From assembly GCF_000725625.1 (NCBI RefSeq), contig NZ_JOHS01000040.1, forward strand, positions 1-64,000: a DNA stretch of 64,000 nt, in the 5' to 3' direction. The translations under genes were made by a program, and so were the position numbers. The notes beneath the pieces were generated by a model. The model worked only from the letters and a program-made list of their open reading frames with translations. It was not told the DNA's origin and did not search any database. The number at the start of each line of letters is the position of its first letter. The stretch's first letter is position 1. Origin of the DNA: Streptomyces sp. NRRL F-6676. Lineage in GTDB: Bacteria > Actinomycetota > Actinomycetes > Streptomycetales > Streptomycetaceae. Below are positions 16,521-25,030 of the stretch, piece by piece.

Positions 16521-17252
16521 TCACCAGGGGACCGGGCCGTGCTCGTCGAAGAAGCCGCCGGTCGGCCCGTCGTCGGGCAGCGTGGCCAGCCGGACGACCA
16601 CGGCCGCGCCGTCGGCCGCGGTGCGGGTGAGGCCGGGGAACGCGGTGGTGAAGTCCGTCGCGCACGGCCCCGGATCGGCGGCGTTGACCAGGATGTCGCG
16701 GCTGCGCAGATCCTTGGCGTACTGCACGGTCAGCGAGTTGAGCGCGGTCTTGGACGGGACGTACGCGGCCAACGGGGGCCGGGTGGTGAAGTAGTCCTCG
16801 GGATCGGTCATCCGGGTGAGGGAGCCCAGTCCGCTGCTGACGTTGACGATCCGGGCGGCGGGGGAGCGGGCGAGCAGCGGCAGCATCGCGGTGGTCACGC
16901 TGATCACGCCGAACACGTTGGTCTCGAACACCTCGCGTACGGCGGACAGTTCGGCACTGCCGGGGCTCTGGGCGGCGAGGTCGCCGGAGATGCCGGCGTT
17001 GTTGACCAGGATGTCCAGCCGGCCGAAGCGCTCCTCGATCCAGCGGGCGGCGGACAGGACGCCGGCGCGGTCGGTGACGTCCAGGGTGACCGGGTGCACC
17101 CGTGGGCCCAGTTCGGCCGCGACCGCCGCACCGCGGTGCGGGTCGCGCGAGGCGAGCAGGACGTTCGTGCCGAGCGAGGCGAGCTGGGCTGCCACCTCGC
17201 GCCCGATGCCCTTGTTGGCACCGGTGACCAGGGCAGTCGTGGTGTCTGTCAT
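16521..17252 (-). CDS. Short-chain dehydrogenase/reductase (carbonyl reductase-like)
   Basis: 243 residues from ATG 17252. It is a classical SDR with NAD(P) motif TGANKGIG at residues 10-17, NNAG in the middle and the catalytic Ser (NVSSGLGS) and Tyr-Lys pair (YVPSK) at about 140-165. The TGANKGIG form and the extra loop (TDPEDYFTTRPP) before the catalytic Tyr resemble eukaryote-type carbonyl reductases. The substrate is unknown. A LysR gene is divergently transcribed 70 bases away and probably controls it. The pair interrupts the distance between fxsA and fxsC and shows no obvious tie to the Fxs pathway. Confidence 0.9.
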   Translation of the reverse strand: MTDTTTALVTGANKGIGREVAAQLASLGTNVLLASRDPHRGAAVAAELGPRVHPVTLDVTDRAGVLSAARWIEERFGRLDILVNNAGISGDLAAQSPGSAELSAVREVFETNVFGVISVTTAMLPLLARSPAARIVNVSSGLGSLTRMTDPEDYFTTRPPLAAYVPSKTALNSLTVQYAKDLRSRDILVNAADPGPCATDFTTAFPGLTRTAADGAAVVVRLATLPDDGPTGGFFDEHGPVPW

Positions 17253-17322
17253 GCGTTCAGCCCATCACGGGGGCGGCCGGGAGCGCCAAGACCGATCAGG
17301 TGCGCGGCGATACCGTGAGGGT

Positions 17323-18180
17323 ATGGAAAGACTGGAGGTCCGCGACTTCGTCTACTTCACCGCTGTCGCCGAGGAACTGCACTTCGGTCGGGCGGCCGCC
17401 CGGCTGGGGATGACCCAACCGCCGCTCTCCCGCGCCATTCGGCAGCTCGAACGACGGCTGGGCGTAGCCCTGCTGGAACGTGGCGGTCGCCGGGTCGCAC
17501 TGACCGAGGCGGGGGCCGTCCTGCTCCGCGAGAGCCGTACCGTGCTCGACGCCGCGTCGGCCGCGGCGCGCCGCACCCGGCGGGCCGGCCGCGCCGACCC
17601 GCGTCTGGTCCTGGTCATCAAGCCGGGCGGCGACGGTGGCCTGCTGCCCGCGATCCTCGACGCGTATCAGGCTGAGCCGGGTGCGCTGCCGGTCGAGCTG
17701 GTGTGCAGCTTCGGCGAGCGTGAGGTCCTCCTGCGGGAGGGCCGTGCCGACGCCGCCCTGCTTCACCGCCCCCATCCCGACCTCACCGGCCTGGACACCC
17801 AGGACCTCCTGACCGAGACTCAGCTACTCGTGATACCGGGTTCGCACCGCCTCGCGGGCCGTACCCGGGTCTGCCTGGACGACCTCGCCGAGGAACCCCT
17901 GCCGCGCTGGCCGGACGTATCCGAGGGTGGCTCACACGGACCCGAGATCCACGACCTCGGGCAGCTTCTCCACCTCATCGCCCTGCGCCGCATGGTCGCC
18001 GTCCTCCCCTCCTCCATCCGCGACCAGCTCCGCGACGACCTGGTCGCCGTCCCGGTCGACGACGCCGAGCCCACCACGCTCGTCCTCGCCTGGCCCGAGC
18101 ACGCCACCTCCCCGGCCCTGGCCGCCTTCGTCCGCGCGGCCACCGCCGTGGCGGGCGCGGCGACGGGCCACGGCGGGTAG
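17323..18180 (+). CDS. LysR-family transcriptional regulator
   Basis: 285 residues from ATG 17323, with GAGGGT upstream. The N-terminal winged helix-turn-helix (FTAVAEELHFGRAAARLGMTQPPLSRAIRQLE) is at about residues 9-40. The rest is a periplasmic-binding-like effector domain with LLPAILDAYQ and LVIPGSHRLAG segments. It is divergent from the SDR gene with a 70-base shared promoter region. By the usual LysR rule it should activate or repress that gene and itself in response to a small molecule that is not known. Confidence 0.92.
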   Translation: MERLEVRDFVYFTAVAEELHFGRAAARLGMTQPPLSRAIRQLERRLGVALLERGGRRVALTEAGAVLLRESRTVLDAASAAARRTRRAGRADPRLVLVIKPGGDGGLLPAILDAYQAEPGALPVELVCSFGEREVLLREGRADAALLHRPHPDLTGLDTQDLLTETQLLVIPGSHRLAGRTRVCLDDLAEEPLPRWPDVSEGGSHGPEIHDLGQLLHLIALRRMVAVLPSSIRDQLRDDLVAVPVDDAEPTTLVLAWPEHATSPALAAFVRAATAVAGAATGHGG

Positions 18181-18378
18181 GGCGGGGAGACACGCGGGGG
18201 CAGGTTCCCCCACGACGGACTCTGGCGTTGTCCGGTCACCCGGCATACCGTCAATTGCCGTGCGGCACGGGCCCGGTGAGGGTAGAGCGGTGAGCGGCAT
18301 GGGTATGAAGGTGCCGCGTACGTGTCCCCGGCCCGGCGAGCCGTCGGTGGCCGAGCGAGGGGCGGTGGGGGTTGGGGG

Positions 18379-19635
18379 GTGCCCTTGGAGCTGGAGTCGT
18401 ACTTCTTCCTCAGCTATGCGCGCCAGGACGACCGCGATGACGTCTTCGTGAGCCGTTTCTACGAGGACCTGGTGGCCGAACTGGACCGCCTGGGAGAGGA
18501 TTGCAGCAGACAGCGCCCCTTCCGGGACGTGGAGCGGCTGGCCCTCGGCGCGGACTGGGAACGCACGCTCGGCCGGGAAGTGGGGCACTGCCGCGCCATG
18601 GTCGCCCTGTGTTCCCCCTCCTATGTGCACAGTCTCTACTGCGGCAAGGAGTGGGCGGCCTTCCAGTCCCGGCTGGAGGACTACCGGGCGCGCACCGACA
18701 TCGACGCACGCGCCCTGATCCCCGTCGTCTGGGCCCCGCTGCGCGGTCCGGTCCCCGAGGTGATCAACCGTTACCAGTACTCCGAGCACGAACTGGGCCG
18801 GGAGTACGCCGAGCAGGGCCTGATGAGCCTGCTGCGCGGTGACCCCGCCGCGTACCGCAGAGCACTGCGGCTCATCGCCAGACGTGTGCAGTACGCCGCC
18901 GGATCGTTCCGGCTGCCCACGGTCAAGGGACTCGACCTGGGCGCCGTGCGCAGCCCCTTTCCGGCCCAGAGCACGATGGCACCGCCTGGACGGAGTACCG
19001 GCCACGTACGTCTCTTCGTGGCGGCGGGAGCGACCGACGCCCTTCCCGCCGGCCGGCGGCGGCACGAGTACTACGGCCGCTCACCACTCGACTGGACGCC
19101 CTACCACCCACCGGTCCACCCCACCGTGGCGCACCGCGCCCAGCGGGTGATCCTCGAGGAGGAGTACACCTCCAGCATCGAGGTCGTCGACGACACGCTC
19201 GGCAGCAAGCTCGACGAGGCGATGGGGGAGAACCAGCCCAGCGTGCTGCTGGTCGACGCCTGGGCCGCGCGCGGGGCGCCGTACCGCGCGCCGCTGTCCG
19301 ACTACGACCGGCAGAACCACCCTCTCACCGGGGTCCTGATGCCCTTTCACCAGTCGGACGACGAGTCCGGCGACGGCGGACTGTGGGAGGACGTGCGCCA
19401 GGTCTTCCAGCGCAACTGGATGCGGCGCAACGACCCGTACGACCGTCTCTTCCGGGTCCAGGTGGACAAGGAACACTTCGACGACCGGCTCGCCGAGATG
19501 GTGATCGTGGCACACAGCCGGCTGATGGAGAACGCCGTTCCCCGACGGCTGCCCGCCGGACCGCCCGCACCGCCGATGCCGGGACTCAACGTCCCCGCGC
19601 AGCCCCCTCCCCTCGCAGAGGACCCCGAACGATGA
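18379..19635 (+). CDS. fxsC: TIR-like protein FxsC
   Basis: 418 residues from GTG 18379 (VPLELESYFFLSYARQDD); upstream in-frame ATG codons would add a low-complexity Gly/Arg tail. The first ~150 residues form a TIR/TIR-like domain: FFLSYARQDD, then RPFRDVE, MVALCSPSYVHSLYCGKEW and LIPVVWAP. A second domain begins near residue 210 (HVRLFVAAGA) with an IEVVDD/SVLLVDAWAARG core, and the tail is proline-rich. This matches the TIR-like FxsC proteins of FxSxx-COOH loci. Function is unproven; a signalling or NAD-related role is inferred from the fold only. Its stop overlaps the fxsT start (ATGA), so the two are translationally coupled. Confidence 0.85.
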   Translation: MPLELESYFFLSYARQDDRDDVFVSRFYEDLVAELDRLGEDCSRQRPFRDVERLALGADWERTLGREVGHCRAMVALCSPSYVHSLYCGKEWAAFQSRLEDYRARTDIDARALIPVVWAPLRGPVPEVINRYQYSEHELGREYAEQGLMSLLRGDPAAYRRALRLIARRVQYAAGSFRLPTVKGLDLGAVRSPFPAQSTMAPPGRSTGHVRLFVAAGATDALPAGRRRHEYYGRSPLDWTPYHPPVHPTVAHRAQRVILEEEYTSSIEVVDDTLGSKLDEAMGENQPSVLLVDAWAARGAPYRAPLSDYDRQNHPLTGVLMPFHQSDDESGDGGLWEDVRQVFQRNWMRRNDPYDRLFRVQVDKEHFDDRLAEMVIVAHSRLMENAVPRRLPAGPPAPPMPGLNVPAQPPPLAEDPER

Positions 19636-22600
19636 CGACTGAGGCCGGTACCCGGCGCAACGGGCGGATAGTGACGTTCTACTCGTACAAGGGCGGAACG
19701 GGACGCACCATGGCACTGGTCAACGTCGGCTGGATCCTGGCCAGCAACGGCCTGAGGGTGCTCCTCGTCGACTGGGACCTCGAGGCTCCCGGCCTGCACC
19801 GGTACCTGCGGCCGCTGTTCGTCGACTCCGAACTGCGGCGCAGCAACGGCCTGATGAACATGATGACGTCCTACGTCGGGCAGGTCATGGGCTCGGGAGA
19901 GCCCGCCCCGCCCGCGGACGGCACCGCCGCCGCGGGGGACACGGTCATCGAGAGCGAGGAGTGGCTGCGCTCCTGCGCCCGCCTGCGCCCGTACACCACC
20001 GGGCTCGACCTGACCCTGCCGCCCGGCGGGCGCCTGGACTTCCTCCCGGCGGGCCGGCAGAGCGCCTCCTACTCCGCCGCCGTCACCACCTTCGACTGGC
20101 ACCGCTTCTACGACCGGCTCGGCGGCGGCTCCTTCCTCCAGGTGCTGCGCGAGGAGATGAAGGCCGAGTACGACTACGTCCTCATCGACAGCCGCACCGG
20201 CGTCAGCGACACCTCCGGCATCTGCACCATGCTGCTGCCCGACGTGCTGGTGAACGGCTTCGCGCTGAACCTCCAGAGCATCGGCGGCTGCGCCGAGGTC
20301 GCCGCCTCGGTGACCACGTCCGCCCCGCACCCGGTGCGCATCCTGCCGGTGCCCATGCGGGTCGAGGACGCCGAGCAGGAGCTGCTCCAGCAGGGCAGGG
20401 ACTCCGCGCGGGCCGCGTTCGCGCCGTACCTCTCCTGGTTGGACAAGGACAACCGGGAGAAGTACTGGGGGGAGGTGGAGATCCCCTACAAGACCTACTA
20501 CGCCTACGCCGAGATCCCGGCCACGGTGGGCGACCGCCCACTCCAGGCGGGGTCACTGCTGGCCGCGTTCGAACGGCTCACCGCGTGGATCACCGACGGC
20601 CAGGTGCGCGGCCTGAAACCGCAGCCCGCCGAGGAGCGGCGACTGCTCAACGCCGAGTACCGGCGTGACCCGCGCGCGGTGCCGCCCCGCTTCTACATCA
20701 GTTACGCCCCGACCGACCGGATGTGGGCCGAGTGGGCGGCCGGCCACCTCCGGGCGGCCGGGTACCGGGTGTCCCTGCACGGTACCGTGGAGCCCCTGAA
20801 CAGCATCCCCGCCGAGGCGACCGCCGTTCTCGAGCGGCGGGGCCGGCTCCTCGCGCTGCTCTCCCCGGACTACGTCCACCAGCCGCGCGCCGCCGACGTG
20901 TGGTCCCGGGTGACCAGCCGCGAGTCGGCCGGAGTGCCGGCGCTGGTGGCGGTCCGCGTCCAGGAGCCGGACGGCTCCGGCCCCACCGACGGACTCTTCG
21001 ACGACCGCCTCAGCACCGACCTGACTCGCTGCACCCCGGAGGATGCCGCCCGCAGGCTGCTGGAGGCCGTCGGTTCGGCCTCGACACCGCGAACCCCGGC
21101 CGCGGGCGCGATCCCACCGCCGTTCCCGGCCGCCACGCCGACCGTGTGGCGTGTCCCCGCGCGCAATGTCGCCTTCACCGGACGCGGCCCCCTCCTCGAA
21201 GAACTGCGTGACCGATTCGCCACCGGATCCCGGCAGGTGCCCCAGGTGCTGTACGGGCTGGGCGGGGTGGGCAAGACACAGATCGCCCAGGAGTACGCCT
21301 ACCGTTTCAAGGCCGCCTACGACGTGGTGTGGTGGCTGCCCGCGGCCCAGCCCCATCTGATCCGCCCGGCGCTGGCCGACCTCGCCCCCCGGCTGGGGAT
21401 CGAGGCCGGGGAGGACACGGCCGGCACGGCGGAGGCCGTGTTGCGCGCACTGCGGGAGGGCCGGCCGTACAAGCGCTGGCTGCTCATCCTCGACAACGCC
21501 GGACGGCCCGAGGTGCTCGAGGAATTCCTGCCCGGCGGGCCGTCCGGCGGCCACGTCCTGATCACCTCCCGTGACCGGACGTGGGTCAACAGCGCCGGCC
21601 TCGTCGACGTCGACGTCTTCCAGCGCCGCGAGAGCCTGGAACTGCTCCACCGGCTCAACCCCCGGCTGCCGGCGCCCGAGGCCGAGCAGGTCGCCGTCCG
21701 GCTCGGCGATCTGCCGCTCGCGGTCGGCCAGGCCGCCGTCTGGCTCAGCGACGGCAGCATGCCGGTGTCGACCTACCTCGCCCTGCTCGACGACCGTCTC
21801 ACCGAGGTCCTGAACGACACCCGGCTGCCCGAGCGCGACTATCCGCGCTCCGCCGCGGCGACATGGCGACTGGCCGTGGACGAACTGCGCCGGGTCAACC
21901 CGCCGGCTGCCGAGATGCTGGAGATCTGCGCCTTCTTCGGCCCCGATCCCATCCCCATGCGCCTGCTCTACGGCCGCGCCGTCACCGAGGCCCTCACCCT
22001 GGGCGAGGGGGACCCGCGCGACGAGATGACCATCGCGCTGCTGCTGCGCGCCATCAACCGTTTCGGCCTGGCCAGGAGCGACCAGACGAGCGCCACTCTC
22101 ACCGTGCACCGGCTGGTGCAGGCGGTCATCCGGGACCAGGTGCCCAAGGAGCACAGATTCAGGATCCGCGCGGTGGTGCACGCGGCCCTGGTCGAAGCCG
22201 CCCCCGGCGACCCGGACATACCGGCCAACTGGGAGCGTTACGCGGAACTCCTGCCGCATCTGCAACCGTGCCGGGCCGCCAAGAACCCCGACCGGGAAGT
22301 CCGTAAATGGATCACCGATTCGGTGCGCTACCTCTGGAAGCGCAGTCTGTTCACGGCCGGACTGGACCTCGCCGGAACCACCCTGGCCACCTGGGAGGAG
22401 CGCGGCATCGGACACCCCGACGACCCGCAGACCCTCATGCTCCGCACCCAGCAGGGCAATCTGCTGCGCTCCCAGGGCAGACTGCTGGAGTCCTACGCGA
22501 TAGACCAGGACACCTTCGAGCGGTTCCGGCGCACCCGGGGGGCCGAGTACGCCCACACCCTGATCGTCGCCGGCAGCGTGGGCGCCGACCTGCGCGCCCT

Positions 22601-23639
22601 CGGCCGCTACCGGGAGGCGCGCGAACTGGACCGGGAGACGCTGGCCGCCGCCCGGCGGGTCCTGGGGGACGACCACCCCCGCACCTCGATGTACACCAAC
22701 AACCTCGGCATGTCGGAGTACCTGGCGGGCGACCGGCAGGAGGCCTTGCGCCTGCACCGCGGCGTCTACCGGCAGCAACGCGAGACCTACGGACCCGAGA
22801 ACCCCTACACCCTCACCCGCGCCGACAACTACGCCCGCGATCTGCGGGAGACCGGAAGTCTGCGCACCGCCCTCGAACTGCTGGAGGGCACCGTGCAGTT
22901 GTGTGCGCGGACCTTCGGCGACAACCACAACGACACCCTGCGCGTCCGCAAGAACCTGGCCGTGGCCCTGCGCAGGAACGGCCAGTACCAGCAGGCCGAG
23001 GAGATGGACGAGGAGCTGCACAACCGCTACGTCGCCGCCCACGGCCCCGAGCACGCCGACACCCTCGCCGCCGCCTGCAATCTCGCCGCCGATCTCGCCG
23101 CCCTCGGCAACACCGCGCGCGCCGTCGAGCTCGCCGAGCGCGCCATGTCCCGCTACGAGACCTACCTCGGCGCCGAGCACCCCGTCTCCCTCGCCTGTGC
23201 CAACAACCTCTCCGTCTATCTCCGCCTCGAAGGGCACACCGCGCGGGCGCGGGAGATGTCGGGGCGGGCGTGGGAGCAGATGACGCGGGTGCTGGGCGAG
23301 AAGCATCCCTACACCCTCAGCTGCATGGTCAACCACGCCAACGACCTCGCGCTGGCCGGGGCCACCGACCCCGGCTGCTTCGTGGCCGCCGCCGAACTGG
23401 ACGTGCGAGCCCACGACTTCTTCGTCGAGGTGCTCGGCACCGACCACTACGACACCATCGCCGTCACCGCCAACCTCGCCCTCAGCCTGCGCGCCGTCGG
23501 CCGTACCGAGGAGGCGGACGCGCTGGCCGCGGAGGCCCTGCGGCGGGCCCGGGAGACGCTGGGGGAGGACCACCCCACCACCCGGGCCGTGCTCGCCGGC
23601 GCCCGGCTCGACTCCGACATCGAGCCGCCGACGACATGA
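19632..23639 (+). CDS. fxsT: FxsT: ParA-like/TIR-like/NB-ARC/TPR multidomain protein
   Basis: 1335 residues from ATG 19632, overlapping fxsC by four bases. Domains in order: a MinD/ParA-like ATPase with deviant Walker A KGGTGRT at 20-26 and LLVDWDLEAPGLHRYL (about 13-330); a TIR-like segment starting RFYISYAPTDRMWAEWAAGH (about 353-490); an NB-ARC/STAND ATPase with Walker A GLGGVGKT near 541-548 and LLILDN as Walker B near 620 (about 510-800); and at least eight kinesin-light-chain-like TPRs from about 930 to 1320 (repeated NNLG/ARDLRETG/KNLAVALRRNGQY motifs). It fits the TPR protein of FxSxx-COOH systems. A sensor that oligomerises on a signal is the natural inference for a STAND protein. 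Confidence 0.85.
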   Translation: MTTEAGTRRNGRIVTFYSYKGGTGRTMALVNVGWILASNGLRVLLVDWDLEAPGLHRYLRPLFVDSELRRSNGLMNMMTSYVGQVMGSGEPAPPADGTAAAGDTVIESEEWLRSCARLRPYTTGLDLTLPPGGRLDFLPAGRQSASYSAAVTTFDWHRFYDRLGGGSFLQVLREEMKAEYDYVLIDSRTGVSDTSGICTMLLPDVLVNGFALNLQSIGGCAEVAASVTTSAPHPVRILPVPMRVEDAEQELLQQGRDSARAAFAPYLSWLDKDNREKYWGEVEIPYKTYYAYAEIPATVGDRPLQAGSLLAAFERLTAWITDGQVRGLKPQPAEERRLLNAEYRRDPRAVPPRFYISYAPTDRMWAEWAAGHLRAAGYRVSLHGTVEPLNSIPAEATAVLERRGRLLALLSPDYVHQPRAADVWSRVTSRESAGVPALVAVRVQEPDGSGPTDGLFDDRLSTDLTRCTPEDAARRLLEAVGSASTPRTPAAGAIPPPFPAATPTVWRVPARNVAFTGRGPLLEELRDRFATGSRQVPQVLYGLGGVGKTQIAQEYAYRFKAAYDVVWWLPAAQPHLIRPALADLAPRLGIEAGEDTAGTAEAVLRALREGRPYKRWLLILDNAGRPEVLEEFLPGGPSGGHVLITSRDRTWVNSAGLVDVDVFQRRESLELLHRLNPRLPAPEAEQVAVRLGDLPLAVGQAAVWLSDGSMPVSTYLALLDDRLTEVLNDTRLPERDYPRSAAATWRLAVDELRRVNPPAAEMLEICAFFGPDPIPMRLLYGRAVTEALTLGEGDPRDEMTIALLLRAINRFGLARSDQTSATLTVHRLVQAVIRDQVPKEHRFRIRAVVHAALVEAAPGDPDIPANWERYAELLPHLQPCRAAKNPDREVRKWITDSVRYLWKRSLFTAGLDLAGTTLATWEERGIGHPDDPQTLMLRTQQGNLLRSQGRLLESYAIDQDTFERFRRTRGAEYAHTLIVAGSVGADLRALGRYREARELDRETLAAARRVLGDDHPRTSMYTNNLGMSEYLAGDRQEALRLHRGVYRQQRETYGPENPYTLTRADNYARDLRETGSLRTALELLEGTVQLCARTFGDNHNDTLRVRKNLAVALRRNGQYQQAEEMDEELHNRYVAAHGPEHADTLAAACNLAADLAALGNTARAVELAERAMSRYETYLGAEHPVSLACANNLSVYLRLEGHTARAREMSGRAWEQMTRVLGEKHPYTLSCMVNHANDLALAGATDPGCFVAAAELDVRAHDFFVEVLGTDHYDTIAVTANLALSLRAVGRTEEADALAAEALRRARETLGEDHPTTRAVLAGARLDSDIEPPTT

Positions 23640-23740
23640 GCCGGACGGACGCGGCACACACGTGCGCCAAGTTCCGCGCGGTCACGCGCCCTTGGACCCC
23701 GTAAGGTGACGCCGTCACTGACGCCCCACCAGAGCGACCG

Positions 23741-25030
23741 ATGCCGATGCACGCCACCCGCTCCCTGAGCCCCGGGCCCGGCGGCCCGGACGACGACCCC
23801 GCCGCCGGGCACGGACCCCTCGTGCCGTTCCGCCAGTTCCTGCTGAAGATCCACAGCCGCTGCGACCTCGCCTGCGACTACTGCTACATGTACGAGGCCG
23901 CCGACCAGAGCTGGCGCGGCCGCCCCCGCCACATGGAGCCCGGCACCGTCCGCCGCACCGCCGCCCTGATCGCCGCGCACGCCCGCGAGCACCGCCTGGC
24001 CGAGGTCCGCGTCGTGCTGCACGGCGGGGAGCCGCTGCTCGTCGGGGCCCGCCGGCTCGACGAACTGCTCGGCATCCTCACCCACGCCCTCGACGGCGTC
24101 ACCGCCCCCCGCTTCGTGCTCCAGACCAACGGCGTGCGGCTCGGGCAGGATCCCGCGCTTCTGGACGTGCTGGAGCGGTACGGCGTACGGGTCGGCGTCA
24201 GCCTCGACGGGACCGCCGCCGACCACGACCGGCACCGCCGCCGGGCCGACGGCCGCGGCAGCCACGCCGCCACCGTCCGCGCCCTCGACCTGCTCGCCGC
24301 CGGCCCGCACCGGCACCTGTACGCGGGTGTGCTGTGCGTCGTCGACCTGGCCGCCGACCCCGTGGAGACGTACGAGGCGCTGCTCGCGCACACCCCGCCC
24401 CGCCTCGACCTGCTGCTGCCGCACGCCACCTGGGACGCCCCGCCGCCGGGTCTGGGGGACCGTACGACCCCGCCCGACCGGCCACCGGCGCCCCCCTACG
24501 GGCCCACCCCCTACGGCGACTGGCTGTGCGCCGTCTTCGACCGCTGGTACGGCGCCCCCGTGCGCGAGACCGGCATCCGGCTCTTCGAGGAGATCATGGT
24601 GCTGCTGCTCGGCGGCACGGCACGCAGCGAGGCGGTCGGGCTGACCCCCGTCGACCTCGTCGTCGTCGAGACCGACGGGACGATCGAGCAGGCCGACTCG
24701 CTCAAGGTCAGCTATCCGGGCGCCCCCGAGACCGGCCTCGACGTGTTCCGGAACACCTTCGCCGAGGCCGCCCGGCACCCCGCCTTCCGCGCCCGGCAGC
24801 GCGGCACCGCCGGGCTCGGGCCGGTCTGCCGCGCCTGCCCCCGCGCCCGCGTCTGCGGCGGCGGCCTCTACGCGCACCGCCACCACCCCGGCGCCGCCCC
24901 GCCGTTCTCCGCGCCCTCCGTCTACTGCCACGACCTCGCGCTCCTCGTCGACCACATCGCCGCCCGCGTCCGGCGGGACGTCGCCCGGCTCACCGGCGGC
25001 ACGGAAGACCCGGAGGCGGCCGGGCGATGA
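23741..25030 (+). CDS. fxsB: Radical SAM/SPASM cyclophane synthase FxsB
   Basis: 429 residues from ATG 23741 (ATG 23747 also possible); 101 bases after fxsT. The radical SAM cluster motif CDLACDYC (CxxxCxxC) lies near residues 44-51. GGEPLL follows near 96, and the SPASM-type cysteines CRACPRARVCGGG near 365. In the family it uses S-adenosylmethionine and Fe-S clusters to crosslink the Phe ring to Ser in the FxSxx tail of the precursor. It lacks the HExxH-like extension usually fused to FxsB; that domain is in the next gene. The stop overlaps the next start (ATGA). Confidence 0.9.
   Translation: MPMHATRSLSPGPGGPDDDPAAGHGPLVPFRQFLLKIHSRCDLACDYCYMYEAADQSWRGRPRHMEPGTVRRTAALIAAHAREHRLAEVRVVLHGGEPLLVGARRLDELLGILTHALDGVTAPRFVLQTNGVRLGQDPALLDVLERYGVRVGVSLDGTAADHDRHRRRADGRGSHAATVRALDLLAAGPHRHLYAGVLCVVDLAADPVETYEALLAHTPPRLDLLLPHATWDAPPPGLGDRTTPPDRPPAPPYGPTPYGDWLCAVFDRWYGAPVRETGIRLFEEIMVLLLGGTARSEAVGLTPVDLVVVETDGTIEQADSLKVSYPGAPETGLDVFRNTFAEAARHPAFRARQRGTAGLGPVCRACPRARVCGGGLYAHRHHPGAAPPFSAPSVYCHDLALLVDHIAARVRRDVARLTGGTEDPEAAGR

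Noticed and set aside
20553..23657. A 1034-codon open frame antisense to fxsT
   Set aside because: High GC leaves antisense frames open. The plus-strand frame has P-loops, TPRs and ATGA coupling; the antisense one is low-complexity Gly/Val/Arg with no motif.
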